Source: Pseudomonas sp. Irchel 3E13
GTDB taxonomy: Bacteria; Pseudomonadota; Gammaproteobacteria; Pseudomonadales; Pseudomonadaceae
Reading direction: 5' to 3'
Length of the DNA stretch: 64,000 nt
NCBI RefSeq assembly: GCF_900187455.1
Contig: NZ_FYDX01000021.1
Location: 60,419-124,418, forward strand
Shown: positions 37,668 through 46,266 of the stretch, one piece after another
How the letters are laid out: the number at the start of each line of letters is the position of its first letter
Position numbering within the stretch: position 1 is the first letter of the stretch
Made by a program: the position numbers and the translations under genes
Notes under the pieces: model-generated
The model's database searches: none
What the model saw: only the letters and a program-made list of their open reading frames with translations
Told to the model about the DNA's origin: nothing

Positions 37668-40568
37668 ATGCCCCTCAGCACCCTTATCCACCGCGCAAGC
37701 CAGCCGTGCCCCACCCTCAGCGAGCAACAGGCTCGTGTCCTGCTCGATCAGCACTACGGGCTGGCGGGCACCTTGCAGGCGCTGGGCAGCCAGCAGGACC
37801 TGAACTTTCGCCTCGACACCGGCCAGGGCCGTTATGTGCTGAAAGTCTGCCACGGCAGTTACTCGGCGCAGGAACTGGAGGCCCAGCACGCGGCCCTCGG
37901 CTATCTGCGCGAGCGCGGTGTGCCGGTGCCGGCGGTGCAGGTGGCGGCCTCGGGCGAGCAGTTGTTGTCGCTGGATATCGAGGGTCAGGCCGTACGTGCG
38001 CGGCTGCTGGACTACATCGACGGGCAGACGCTGACCCGCCTCAAGCATATGGAACCGCGGTTGATGGCCGAACTGGGCGCCCTGTGTGCGCGGGTCGACC
38101 AGGCCCTGGCCGATTTCAGCCATCCGGGCCTGACGCGCACCCTGCAATGGGACCCGCAACACGCCCAGGCGCTGATCGCGCACCTGCTGCCGGTGCTCGC
38201 CGAGGGGCCGCGCAAGGCGCGCGTGCAGTCCGCCGCGGCCCAGGCGCAGCAGGCGCTGGCTGAAATCCAGGCGGACCTGCCGATGCAGGCCGTGCACCTC
38301 GACATCACCGACGACAACGCCGTCTGGCAGCGCGATGCCGACCGGCAGTGGCAACTGCAAGGCGTGATCGATTTCGGCGATCTGCTGCACACCTGGCGGA
38401 TCGCCGATCTGTCGGTGACCTGCGCGGCCTTGCTGCACCATACCGAGGGTGATCCGCTGCGTATCCTCCCCGCAGTCGCGGCCTATCATGCGGTCAACCC
38501 GCTGACCGAGGCCGAGCTCAAGGCGCTTTGGCCGCTGATCGTCGCCCGCGCCGCAGTGCTGGTGCTCAGTGGCGAGCAACAGGTGAGTATCGATCCGGAC
38601 AATCAATACAGCCGTGCAAATCTCGCGCACGAGTGGGAGATCTTCGAGGTCGCCGACAGCGTGCCGTTCGCCCTGATGGAGGCGGCGATTCTGCAGGTGG
38701 CGGGGATCACGCCGACGGCGCCGGACCTGAGCGCTTGCGCAAACCTGCTGCCGGCCTTGCGCGAGCAGGCGGTGGCGCGGGTCGATCTGGGTGTGCTCAG
38801 CGAGCATTTCAGCGCCGGCAACTGGGAGGCGCCGGGTATCGATCAGCAACTGTTGCGTCAGCACCCGGCCCCGGCGGCGTCGCTGTATGGCGAGTATCGG
38901 CTGTCGCAAACCCATATCGATAACCCGCAAGAGCCGCAGACCTTCGCCTTGCAGGTCGAACTGCACCTGACGCCCGGCAGCGAACTGCGTGCGCCGTTTG
39001 CCGGCACCTGGCGTGAGGACGCGGCGGGCAGCGGCAGTCTGGAAGGCGGGCAAGTCACGCTCTGGCTGTCCGGGATCGACGCGGGTCCGGCCGATGGCCA
39101 GGTGATCGAGCAAGGCCAGTTACTGGCGCAAAGTGCCGAGATCGTCACGGTGCAGGTGTGCCGGGTGCCAGGGCTGCGTCCACCGGCCTTTGTCGTGCCG
39201 TCCCGTGCGCAGGCCTGGCGGGTGCTGTGTCCGTCGCCGGCAGCGCTGCTCGGTTTTGACTGCGACGCCGCGCCGCTGAGCGATGCCCAAGCCCTGCTGG
39301 AGCGCCGCGAGGCCAGCTTCGCCCGTTCGCAGAAGCACTATTACCAGCAACCGCCGCAGATCGAACGCGGCTGGCGCAACTACTTGATCGACCTGCAAGG
39401 CCGCTCCTACCTGGACATGCTCAACAACGTCGCGGTGCTCGGCCACGGTCACCCGCGCATGGTCAGCGAGGCGGCGCGGCAATGGTCGTTGCTCAACACC
39501 AACTCGCGTTTTCACTACGCGGCCATCGCCGAGTTTTCCGAGCGTCTGCTGGCGCTGGCGCCCAAAGGCATGGACCGGGTGTTCCTGGTCAACAGCGGCA
39601 CCGAGGCCAACGACCTGGCCATACGTCTAGCCTGGGCCTACAGCGGCGGGCGCGAGATGCTCAGCGTGCTCGAGGCGTATCACGGCTGGTCGGTGGCCGC
39701 CGACGCGGTGTCCACCTCTATCGCCGATAATCCGCAAGCGCTGAGCACGCGGCCGGAATGGGTGCACCCGGTGACGGCGCCGAACACCTATCGCGGCAAG
39801 TACCGCGGCGCCGACAGCACGGTTGATTATGTGAACGATGTGGACAGCGTTCTGGAACAGGTCGACGCTACCGGCCGCCAGCTCGCCGGTTTCATCTGCG
39901 AACCGGTCTACGGCAATGCGGGTGGCATTCCACTGCCCGCCGGTTATCTGGAGCAGGTTTACAGCCGTGTCCGCGAGCGCGGTGGGGTGTGCATCGCCGA
40001 TGAAGTGCAGGTCGGTTATGGACGCATGGGTGAATGGTTCTGGGGTTTCGAAGAGCAGGGCGTAGTGCCGGATATCATCACCATGGCCAAAGGCATGGGC
40101 AACGGCCAGCCATTGGGCGCGGTGATCACCCGCCGGGAAATCGCCGAGGCGCTGGAAGCCGAGGGCTATTTCTTCTCCTCCGCGGGCGGCAGCCCGGTCA
40201 GTTGCCGGATCGGCATGGCGGTACTCGACGTGATGGCCGAAGAAGGGCTGTGGGAAAAGGCCCGGGAAGTCGGCGGCTACTTCAAGGCGCGTCTGCAGGC
40301 GTTGATCGATGAATATCCGCTGGCGGGCGCGGTGCACGGGTCCGGGTTCTACCTCGGTCTGGAACTGGTGCGCGATCCGCAAACCCTGGAACCGGCCACC
40401 GAAGAAACCGCCGCCCTGTGCAATCGCCTGCGTGACCTGGGCATTTTCATGCAGCCGACCGGCGACTACCTGAACATCCTGAAGATCAAGCCGCCGATGT
40501 GCACGACCCGCGAAAGCGTGGATTTCTTCGTCGACAGCGTGGCCAAGGTGCTGTTGGAAGACCTGTAA
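37668..40568 (+). CDS. Fused kinase (APH-like) - class III aminotransferase
   Basis: This 966-residue protein joins two enzymes. The N-terminal 350 residues are an aminoglycoside-phosphotransferase-like kinase: QDLNFRLDTGQGRYVLKV (ATP site), VHLDITDDNAVW (catalytic loop) and VIDFGDLLHTW (metal aspartate). A middle beta-rich stretch (about 450-530, LTPGSELRAPFAGTW) resembles a lipoyl/M23-like domain. The C-terminal 440 residues are a PLP-dependent class III aminotransferase (FLVNSGTEANDLAIRLA, VCIADEVQVGYGR, and the PLP-binding lysine in ITMAKGMGNGQPLG). ATG at 37668 follows GAGG. Related fusions occur in other Pseudomonas; the substrate is unknown. Animal hydroxylysine kinase and phospho-lyase pairs use the same two folds, so a phosphorylated amino-alcohol route is one possibility. 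Confidence 0.85.
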   Translation: MPLSTLIHRASQPCPTLSEQQARVLLDQHYGLAGTLQALGSQQDLNFRLDTGQGRYVLKVCHGSYSAQELEAQHAALGYLRERGVPVPAVQVAASGEQLLSLDIEGQAVRARLLDYIDGQTLTRLKHMEPRLMAELGALCARVDQALADFSHPGLTRTLQWDPQHAQALIAHLLPVLAEGPRKARVQSAAAQAQQALAEIQADLPMQAVHLDITDDNAVWQRDADRQWQLQGVIDFGDLLHTWRIADLSVTCAALLHHTEGDPLRILPAVAAYHAVNPLTEAELKALWPLIVARAAVLVLSGEQQVSIDPDNQYSRANLAHEWEIFEVADSVPFALMEAAILQVAGITPTAPDLSACANLLPALREQAVARVDLGVLSEHFSAGNWEAPGIDQQLLRQHPAPAASLYGEYRLSQTHIDNPQEPQTFALQVELHLTPGSELRAPFAGTWREDAAGSGSLEGGQVTLWLSGIDAGPADGQVIEQGQLLAQSAEIVTVQVCRVPGLRPPAFVVPSRAQAWRVLCPSPAALLGFDCDAAPLSDAQALLERREASFARSQKHYYQQPPQIERGWRNYLIDLQGRSYLDMLNNVAVLGHGHPRMVSEAARQWSLLNTNSRFHYAAIAEFSERLLALAPKGMDRVFLVNSGTEANDLAIRLAWAYSGGREMLSVLEAYHGWSVAADAVSTSIADNPQALSTRPEWVHPVTAPNTYRGKYRGADSTVDYVNDVDSVLEQVDATGRQLAGFICEPVYGNAGGIPLPAGYLEQVYSRVRERGGVCIADEVQVGYGRMGEWFWGFEEQGVVPDIITMAKGMGNGQPLGAVITRREIAEALEAEGYFFSSAGGSPVSCRIGMAVLDVMAEEGLWEKAREVGGYFKARLQALIDEYPLAGAVHGSGFYLGLELVRDPQTLEPATEETAALCNRLRDLGIFMQPTGDYLNILKIKPPMCTTRESVDFFVDSVAKVLLEDL

Positions 40569-40584
40569 GCGTTGAAACGCAAAA

Positions 40585-40624
40585 AGCCGGTCAATTCGAT
40601 TGTTATCGAATTAACCGGCTTTTT
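40585..40624 (+). terminator. Strong rho-independent terminator of the fusion gene
   Basis: AGCCGGT / ACCGGCT and AATTCGAT / ATCGAATT form a 15-base stem with one mismatch around a TGTT loop (40585-40620), followed by a T-rich tail. It starts 17 bases after the fusion gene's stop codon. Confidence 0.9.
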
Positions 40625-40748
40625 ATTGGTCGGAGTATTTTATTTGTCACTTCTAATGCAGATATTTATCGGCTATAAAGGCAATCACTGATTACCCACC
40701 CTTTCTGTACAACCACCGGCCCGCCCCGGGCACAACCCAGGTTCGACC

Positions 40749-41858
40749 ATGAAGACTTTGACCTCTACCCCCCGTGCCGATGGCTTCCACATGCCCGCCG
40801 AATGGGCGCCACAAACCCAGGTCTGGATGATCTGGCCGGAGCGTCCGGACAACTGGCGCCTGGGCGGCAAGCCGGCGCAGGCCGCGCACGTTGCCGTGGC
40901 CAAGGCGATCGCCCGCTTCGAGCCGGTGACCGTCGGCGTTTCCGCCGGCCAGTACGAGAACGCCCTCGCGCGCCTGGCCGATGAGCCGAACATCCGCGTG
41001 GTGGAAATCAGCAACGACGACGCCTGGGTCCGCGACACCGGGCCGACCTTCGTCATCAACGACAACGGCGATGTGCGCGGCGTGGATTGGGGCTTCAACG
41101 CCTGGGGCGGTTTCCTTGGCGGTCTGTACGCACCCTGGAACCGTGACGAGCAAGTGGCCGGCAAGATCCTCGGTATCGAGCGCAACGCGCGCTATGTCAC
41201 CGAAGGCTTCGTGCTCGAAGGCGGCTCGATCCACGTCGATGGCGAAGGCACCCTGATCACCACCGAGGAATGCCTGCTCAACGCCAACCGCAACCCGCAC
41301 CTGAACCGCGAGCAGATCGAAGAAATCCTGCGCGAGAACCTCGCCGTGGACACCATCGTCTGGCTGCCGGACGGCCTGTACAACGACGAGACCGACGGCC
41401 ACGTCGACAACTTCTGCTGTTACGTCAGCCCGGGCGAAGTGTTACTGGCCTGGACCGATGATTCCAATGACCCCAACTACGCGCGTTGCCGCGCGGCCAT
41501 GGCGGTGCTGGAAAGCCAGCGCGATGCCAAGGGGCGCACGTTTGTGGTGCACAAAATGCCGATTCCGGGCCCGATGTTCGCCACCGAGGAAGAGTGCGAT
41601 GGCGTCGATCCGGTCGCCGGCAGCCAGGAGCGCAGCCCGTCCTCGCGCCTGGCCGGTTCCTATGTGAACTTCCTCATCGTCAATGGCGGCATCATTGCGC
41701 CGAGCTTCAACGACCCGGCGGATGCTGAAGCTAGAGCGATCCTGGCACGCCTGTTCCCGGACCACAAAGTGGTCATGGTGCCCGGACGTGAGCTACTGCT
41801 CGGCGGCGGCAATATTCACTGCCTGACCCAGCAGCAGCCTGCACCCGCAAGTCGTTGA
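40749..41858 (+). CDS. aguA: Agmatine deiminase
   Basis: This 369-residue enzyme converts agmatine to N-carbamoylputrescine and ammonia in arginine and polyamine breakdown. It shows the signature MPAEWAPQTQVWMIWP, NDDAWVRDTGPTFV, GFVLEGGSIHVDGEGT, DGHVDNFCCYVSPGEV and the catalytic cysteine C358 in LGGGNIHCLTQQ. The aguB partner and the AguR regulator are not in the window, so aguA is separate from them here. It has its own terminator. Confidence 0.96.
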   Translation: MKTLTSTPRADGFHMPAEWAPQTQVWMIWPERPDNWRLGGKPAQAAHVAVAKAIARFEPVTVGVSAGQYENALARLADEPNIRVVEISNDDAWVRDTGPTFVINDNGDVRGVDWGFNAWGGFLGGLYAPWNRDEQVAGKILGIERNARYVTEGFVLEGGSIHVDGEGTLITTEECLLNANRNPHLNREQIEEILRENLAVDTIVWLPDGLYNDETDGHVDNFCCYVSPGEVLLAWTDDSNDPNYARCRAAMAVLESQRDAKGRTFVVHKMPIPGPMFATEEECDGVDPVAGSQERSPSSRLAGSYVNFLIVNGGIIAPSFNDPADAEARAILARLFPDHKVVMVPGRELLLGGGNIHCLTQQQPAPASR

Positions 41859-41874
41859 TCTGACGTCAAAAAAA

Positions 41875-41899
41875 AGCCCGTCCTGTGACGGGCTTTTTT
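41875..41899 (+). terminator. Rho-independent terminator of aguA
   Basis: AGCCCGTC / GACGGGCT (41875-41882 with 41887-41894, four-base loop) is followed by six T residues and preceded by an A-run, so it would also work on the minus strand. It begins 17 bases after the aguA stop. Confidence 0.92.
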
Positions 41900-42050
41900 A
41901 TTGGCTGGACGACAGTCGGCACCCCTGGATGGCACAGCTCTTGTATTTGATTCACTTGTTACCAAGTGGACGGACGGTCGTGCACCGCACGGATCTGTCA
42001 TAAAGCTTGAGTAAGGTAGCCGCTCACGCCTCTGGGGGAGTACGTGTGAA

Positions 42051-42251
42051 ATGAATGCAGCACGTGAGTTGGCTTCGCACCCGACAGTGATGAACCACGA
42101 AGCGCTCCAGGTATTGGCGCGGTGGTTGAAACACAATGGACCAACCCGGGTCAGGAAGACCGATCCACGGCGCATGCTGGTAGAACGCTATCCAGCAGGC
42201 CTGATTACCGACGCGGAGCTCGATGCTCTGGTGGGTATCTGGCAGGGCTGA
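42051..42251 (+). CDS. Small uncharacterised protein, 66 residues
   Basis: The frame encodes a soluble, basic 66-residue protein (MNAARELASHPTVMNHEALQ ... ITDAELDALVGIWQG) with a GGGGGAG ribosome site about 10 bases upstream and a good terminator 25 bases after the stop. I do not recognise the family. The C-terminal DAELDALVGIW looks like an amphipathic helix. Ribosome site plus terminator make it likely a real one-gene unit. Confidence 0.6.
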   Translation: MNAARELASHPTVMNHEALQVLARWLKHNGPTRVRKTDPRRMLVERYPAGLITDAELDALVGIWQG

Positions 42252-42276
42252 TGGGGCGACGGCTGAAAGAGAAAAA

Positions 42277-42308
42277 GGGCGGCACCGGTTAACGGTGCCG
42301 CCCTTTTT
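42277..42308. terminator. Bidirectional terminator between the small gene and the TonB receptor
   Basis: An 11-base perfect stem GGGCGGCACCG / CGGTGCCGCCC (42277-42287 with 42293-42303) has T-runs on both strands: TTTTT at 42304-42308 on plus and the complement of AAAAA at 42272-42276 on minus. It serves both convergent genes. Confidence 0.93.
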
Positions 42309-42314
42309 CATTGA

Positions 42315-44423
42315 TCAGAAGCTGTAAGTCCCGGTCACCACCAGGCTGCGCGGATCGCCAAACTGGATCTGCGATGCGCTGGTCCCCGACGCGTAATAGG
42401 TCTTGTCGGCGATATTGCTCAGCGCCGCACGCAGGTCCCAGTCCCTGGTGCGGTAGCCGGCCAGGGCATCCCAGGTGCCATAGCCCGGCAGGGCGATGGT
42501 GTTGCGGGTATCGGCATAACGCTGGCCGACCAGGGTCAGGCCGGTCTCGGCGTACCAGCCCATTTCCGGTTTCCAGGTCAGGAACACGCTGGCGTTGCGC
42601 TTGGCCACATCGGCAATGCGGTTGCCGGCGTTGCCTTCACTGTCGTCGACGATGGTGGCGTCCTGCACACCAATACCGCCACGCACATACCAGTTGCCAC
42701 CCAGCTTGCCGCTGGCGGTCAGTTCGATACCGCGCGAGCGTTGCAGGCCGGTGAGGATCACCCGGTTGCGGTCCAGCGGATCGAGGTTGCGGCGGTTGAA
42801 CAGTTCCAGCTCATACACCGCGAGCGTGGTGCTCAGGCGCTCGTCCAGCCAGTCGCTCTTGACCCCGATTTCCTTCTGTCTGGTGTGCTCCGGGCCCACC
42901 TCGTTGGTGTTGCCCGCAGCGCCCGGTGTGATGCCGATCAGGCCGCCGCCGACTGGCGAGAACGTCTTGCTCCAGGAGGCGTAGAACGAGTGTTCTTTCC
43001 ACGGTGTGTAGACCACGCCCAGACGCGGGCTGGTGCTGTTGCTGTCCTGCTTTTCGTTCCTGCCGGTGACCTTGCTGGTGGTCTCGACTTCGAAGCGGTC
43101 GAAACGCAGGCCGGCCAGTACTTGCCACTGATCGTTCAGGCGAATCTGGTCCTGCAGGTACAGGCCGCGGCTACTGACGTCGGTGTGGTTGTTGCTCGAA
43201 ACCACCATCCGGCCGGTGTGCTGCAGGTCGCGGTTGGGGTTGTAGACGTTGAGTGACGGCACGGCCTGGCCACCCGCGCTGACCGCCTGCGCGGTGTGCA
43301 GCAGCGAATTGCGCCGCTGCTCGCCCAGCTCCAGACCGGTGAGGAGCGTGTGTTCGATGCCGAACGTATCGAAGTGACCTTCGGCTTCCAGGTTGTTGAA
43401 CAGGTTGCGGGTGTTCAGGTCCTGCTGCCAGCGCTGGCGGGCGACCAGGCCGGTGGCCGGGGTGTAGCCGGACAGGTAGGTGTTGTCGAAATCGCTGTCC
43501 AGGGTGATCAGGCCGAGGGTGTGGCGCAGTTGCCAGTTCTCGTTCAACTGATAGTTCAGGCGCGAGCGCAGCGACTCGGTCTTGTCGTCGATGTAGTCGC
43601 GATGGGTGTCGCCGTAGGTGGTGTCGCGGCTGACGTCCACCGGGCGGCCGGTCAGCGGATTGCCGGGGATGCCGCGATCCGGCGTGCGGTTGTAGCGGTT
43701 GTACTCGTACTGCACCAGCCAGTTCAGGTCCGGGGTCAGTTGCCAGCTCATCGACGGGGCGAACAATTGGCGGTTGCCATCGATACCGTCGCGGAAGCTG
43801 TTGTTGTCGCTGTTACCCATGTTCAGCCGCAGGCTGATGGTGTCCGACGGATCAGCGCTGAGGTCGGCGTACAGGCTGCGCATGTCTTCGCTGCCGCCCT
43901 GGGCTTCGATGCTGGAGCGGCGACCGGCTTCCGGGGCCTTGCTCACCCGGTTGATGATGCCGCCCTGGCTGCCACGGCCATACAGCACGGCCGCCGGGCC
44001 CTTGAGTACCTCGATGCGCTCGATGTTGTGCAGGTCGCGAACGTACTGGCTGTCGTCGCGGATACCGTCCAGGTAGAAGTCGTTGCTCGCGTCGAAGCCA
44101 CGAATCCGCACGCTGTCGAAGCGGGTGTCGGCGCCACTGCTGACGTTGGGAATGCCGCTCAGCGCCTTGCCGAGGTCGTTGGTCCCGTAATCCAGCACGT
44201 TGCTGGTCTTCAGCGAGTCGATGGCCTGCGGCACGTAGCGCGCCGGGGTCGAGGTGCGGGTGGCCGTGGTGACTTCTTTGACCCGTGGATCATCGCGCTC
44301 GCGCTCGCTGTCGGCGGTGACCGACAGTTCCGGCAACGTGGTGCTGGCAGCCACGGCCAGGCTGGAACTGAATAACAGGGAAAGGCCCAGGGACAAAGGA
44401 GAAAGGCGGCAAGGGGCAGGCAT
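42315..44423 (-). CDS. TonB-dependent siderophore receptor
   Basis: This 702-residue outer-membrane receptor has a signal peptide (MPAPCRLSPLSLGLSLLFSS, cleavage near residue 25). The plug domain shows VPQAIDSLKTSNVLDYG, VRIRGFDASNDFYLDGIRDD and IEVLKGPAAVLYGRGSQGGIINRVSK. A 22-strand barrel ends in aromatic TGTYSF. It lacks the STN signalling domain, so it does not work with an anti-sigma factor. The type resembles catecholate receptors of the FhuE/PiuA/Fiu class, but the siderophore is unknown. A candidate Fur box lies 43 bases upstream of the start. Confidence 0.92.
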   Translation of the reverse strand: MPAPCRLSPLSLGLSLLFSSSLAVAASTTLPELSVTADSERERDDPRVKEVTTATRTSTPARYVPQAIDSLKTSNVLDYGTNDLGKALSGIPNVSSGADTRFDSVRIRGFDASNDFYLDGIRDDSQYVRDLHNIERIEVLKGPAAVLYGRGSQGGIINRVSKAPEAGRRSSIEAQGGSEDMRSLYADLSADPSDTISLRLNMGNSDNNSFRDGIDGNRQLFAPSMSWQLTPDLNWLVQYEYNRYNRTPDRGIPGNPLTGRPVDVSRDTTYGDTHRDYIDDKTESLRSRLNYQLNENWQLRHTLGLITLDSDFDNTYLSGYTPATGLVARQRWQQDLNTRNLFNNLEAEGHFDTFGIEHTLLTGLELGEQRRNSLLHTAQAVSAGGQAVPSLNVYNPNRDLQHTGRMVVSSNNHTDVSSRGLYLQDQIRLNDQWQVLAGLRFDRFEVETTSKVTGRNEKQDSNSTSPRLGVVYTPWKEHSFYASWSKTFSPVGGGLIGITPGAAGNTNEVGPEHTRQKEIGVKSDWLDERLSTTLAVYELELFNRRNLDPLDRNRVILTGLQRSRGIELTASGKLGGNWYVRGGIGVQDATIVDDSEGNAGNRIADVAKRNASVFLTWKPEMGWYAETGLTLVGQRYADTRNTIALPGYGTWDALAGYRTRDWDLRAALSNIADKTYYASGTSASQIQFGDPRSLVVTGTYSF

Positions 44424-44465
44424 TTGAGGGAGTATCCGGGTGGGTTATTAGAGGTTGAGAAGCGC

Positions 44466-44484
44466 GCGAATGATAATGCTTGGC
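44466..44484. promoter_or_regulatory. Candidate Fur box upstream of the TonB receptor
   Basis: GCGAATGATAATGCTTGGC matches the 19-base Fur consensus GATAATGATAATCATTATC at 13 of 19 positions by hand alignment, and extends into an imperfect dyad to 44490. It sits 43 bases upstream of the receptor start, where the promoter should be. The Fur role follows from the receptor type. Confidence 0.55.
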
Positions 44485-44691
44485 ATTTGCAAACGTTAAT
44501 TCTTTATCCTCGGCCATTCCGGTTGTTTGTATCTAAATGTGTCTTTGATGAAACTTTTCAGCGCTTCTATAAACCCTGTCCAAATGGGCAGTTTCAGCCG
44601 TTTTTACCCACGAAATGCGCTGCCCGTTGCGAGGAATTCGCAGCCGAAACGGCGGAAAACATGAAATTTGACATCATTCCTTCACGAATTT

Positions 44692-44721
44692 TTGACATGC
44701 CGTTCCGGGCGCGGCTAGGAT
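44692..44721 (+). promoter_or_regulatory. Sigma-70-type promoter upstream of the oprD leader
   Basis: TTGACA (44692-44697) and TAGGAT (44716-44721) are separated by 18 bases, a near-ideal housekeeping promoter. Transcription would start near 44728 and meet the hairpin terminator at 44769-44800 before reaching oprD. Confidence 0.6.
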
Positions 44722-44727
44722 TCGGCC

Positions 44728-44800
44728 CAACGCCTGTAGGCCCACTGGCCAAGACTCAAAAATAAAAGGCCCGCTGCGATCGATCGCACGCGGGCTTTTT
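44728..44800 (+). ncRNA. Candidate small RNA or attenuated leader upstream of oprD
   Basis: The promoter at 44692-44721 and the terminator at 44769-44800 define a transcript of roughly 73 nt. The unpaired part contains CTCAAAAATAAAAGG, an A/U-rich run directly before the terminator that could bind Hfq. No open reading frame is evident. It may be a stand-alone small RNA or a leader that attenuates the oprD-type porin gene, whose start is 90 bases further on. Start site inferred. Confidence 0.4.
44769..44800 (+). terminator. Rho-independent terminator or attenuator before oprD
   Basis: GCCCGC / GCGGGC plus TGCGAT / ATCGCA form a 12-pair stem with one bulge (44769-44795), followed by TTTTT. It lies 90 bases upstream of the porin start. 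Confidence 0.85.
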
Positions 44801-44890
44801 ATTTCCAGTCCGTGAGCGTCAACCCACGCAGGGGGCGTGGTTCTGGCGTTTGGCTGCAGCGCGTATCCATCACGTAATAAGGAAAACAAG

Positions 44891-46171
44891 ATGTTGAAAA
44901 CCAGGATCAGTCTGCTCGCACTGGGTCTTATGGCCGCCACTCAGGCAATGGCCAACGACCAAGCCGCTTCCAAAGGCTTCGTCGAAGACAGCAGCGCCTC
45001 GCTGCTGCTGCGCAACGCTTACATCAAGCGTGACAAGAAGCACGACACCAACGACCAGATGCAGTGGGGCCAAGGCTTCATCGGCAAGTTCAGCTCGGGC
45101 TTCACCCAGGGCACCGTTGGCGTCGGCGTTGATGCCTTCGGCCTGTACGCAGTGCGTCTGGACGGCGGTAGCGGTCACAACGAAGGCGGCGGTATCGACT
45201 TCTTCAAGCGTGGCGATAGCGGCAACGCCCAGCACGACATCTCTCGTGGCGGCGCAGCGGTCAAATTCCGCGTTTCCAACACCGTGCTGAAGTACGGCGA
45301 CCAAATGCCTTCGCTGCCAGTGCTGCAATATGACGACGCGCGTCTGCTGCCTGAAAGCTTCACCGGCACTTCGATCAACTCCAAGGAAATCGAAGGCCTG
45401 GAGCTGAACGCTGGTCGTTACACCCGCGAAGCTCGCAAGTCCACCGAACAACGTGACACCGCTCTGAAGTCGATCAACGTATTCGGCGGTACCTACAAGT
45501 TCGCGCCGAACCTGACCGCCTCGCTGTACACCTCCGATGTCGAAGACGTGCTGAAGAAGCACTACCTGGGCGTCAACTACGTCCACGCCATTGCCAAGGA
45601 TCAGTCGCTGACCCTGGACTTCAACGGCTACAAGTCGGACATCGACAAGAAGTTCGTCCAGAAGGCCGACCTGACTGGCGACAGCAACACCATCTGGAGC
45701 CTGGCGGCGACCTACGCTTTCGGCCCGCACTCGGTGACCATCGCTCACCAGCGCAGCACCGGCAGCACCGGCTACCAGTACGGCTGGTACCAGGACCGGG
45801 CTGGCGTGGGTGACGGTGGTTCGACCATCTACCTGGCCAACTCCTACTGGTCCGACTTCAACGCTGAAGACGAGCGTTCCTGGCAGATCGGCTACGGCCT
45901 GGACTTCGGCGCCTTCGGCGTACCGGGTCTGACCTACTCCGTTGCCTACGTGCGTGGTGACAACATCAACACCCACGGTTATGGCGAAGGCACTGAGCGC
46001 GAAATCTTCAACCAGTTCAAGTACGTCGTACAGGAAGGCCCTGCCAAGGACCTGAGCCTGAAAGTTCGCAGCTCGTTCCTGCGTACTTCGGATAGCGTGC
46101 GTGAAAACGGCTACAACGACGACGGCAACGAACTGCGCATCTTCGTTGAGTACCCGATCAGCATCTTCTGA
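44891..46171 (+). CDS. OprD-family outer-membrane porin
   Basis: This 426-residue porin has a signal peptide (MLKTRISLLALGLMAATQAMA) and the OprD-family start FVEDSSASLLLRNAYIKRDKK. Repeated beta-strand blocks follow (WGQGFIGKFSSGFTQGTVGVGVDAFGLYAVRLDGG) and the protein ends in an aromatic strand (EYPISIF). The family takes up amino acids, aromatic acids or other small organic compounds; the substrate of this one is not visible. GGAAAACAAG before ATG at 44891 is a fair ribosome site; the longer frame lacks a signal peptide. A GC-rich hairpin lies just after the stop. Confidence 0.9.
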   Translation: MLKTRISLLALGLMAATQAMANDQAASKGFVEDSSASLLLRNAYIKRDKKHDTNDQMQWGQGFIGKFSSGFTQGTVGVGVDAFGLYAVRLDGGSGHNEGGGIDFFKRGDSGNAQHDISRGGAAVKFRVSNTVLKYGDQMPSLPVLQYDDARLLPESFTGTSINSKEIEGLELNAGRYTREARKSTEQRDTALKSINVFGGTYKFAPNLTASLYTSDVEDVLKKHYLGVNYVHAIAKDQSLTLDFNGYKSDIDKKFVQKADLTGDSNTIWSLAATYAFGPHSVTIAHQRSTGSTGYQYGWYQDRAGVGDGGSTIYLANSYWSDFNAEDERSWQIGYGLDFGAFGVPGLTYSVAYVRGDNINTHGYGEGTEREIFNQFKYVVQEGPAKDLSLKVRSSFLRTSDSVRENGYNDDGNELRIFVEYPISIF

Positions 46172-46189
46172 TCCTGATCTAGCTGTACC

Positions 46190-46210
46190 CGGGGCCGCCT
46201 TGCGGCCCCG
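46190..46210. terminator. GC-rich hairpin after the porin gene
   Basis: CGGGGCCGC / GCGGCCCCG (9-base perfect stem, CTT loop) starts 18 bases past the stop. No U-tract follows; it runs straight into a REP element. It may stop transcription or protect the mRNA end. Confidence 0.5.
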
Positions 46211-46263
46211 ATCGCTGGCAAGCTTCCACCCCACCACCTGTGGGAGCTGGATTGCCAGCGATG
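46210..46263. repeat. REP-type inverted pair with ATCGCTGGCAA ends
   Basis: The left copy (GATCGCTGGCAAGCTTCCAC, 46210-46229) and the inverted right copy (46240-46263, ending GCCAGCGATG) share the CTGGC core and the GTGGGAGCT arm typical of a second Pseudomonas REP class. The left copy is shortened. This is a different REP family from the pair at 932-1001. Confidence 0.75.
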
Positions 46264-46266
46264 CTT

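Noticed and set aside
44424..44765. 113-codon plus frame in the gap before the porin
   Set aside because: No ribosome site or family match, and it overlaps the promoter of the candidate small RNA.
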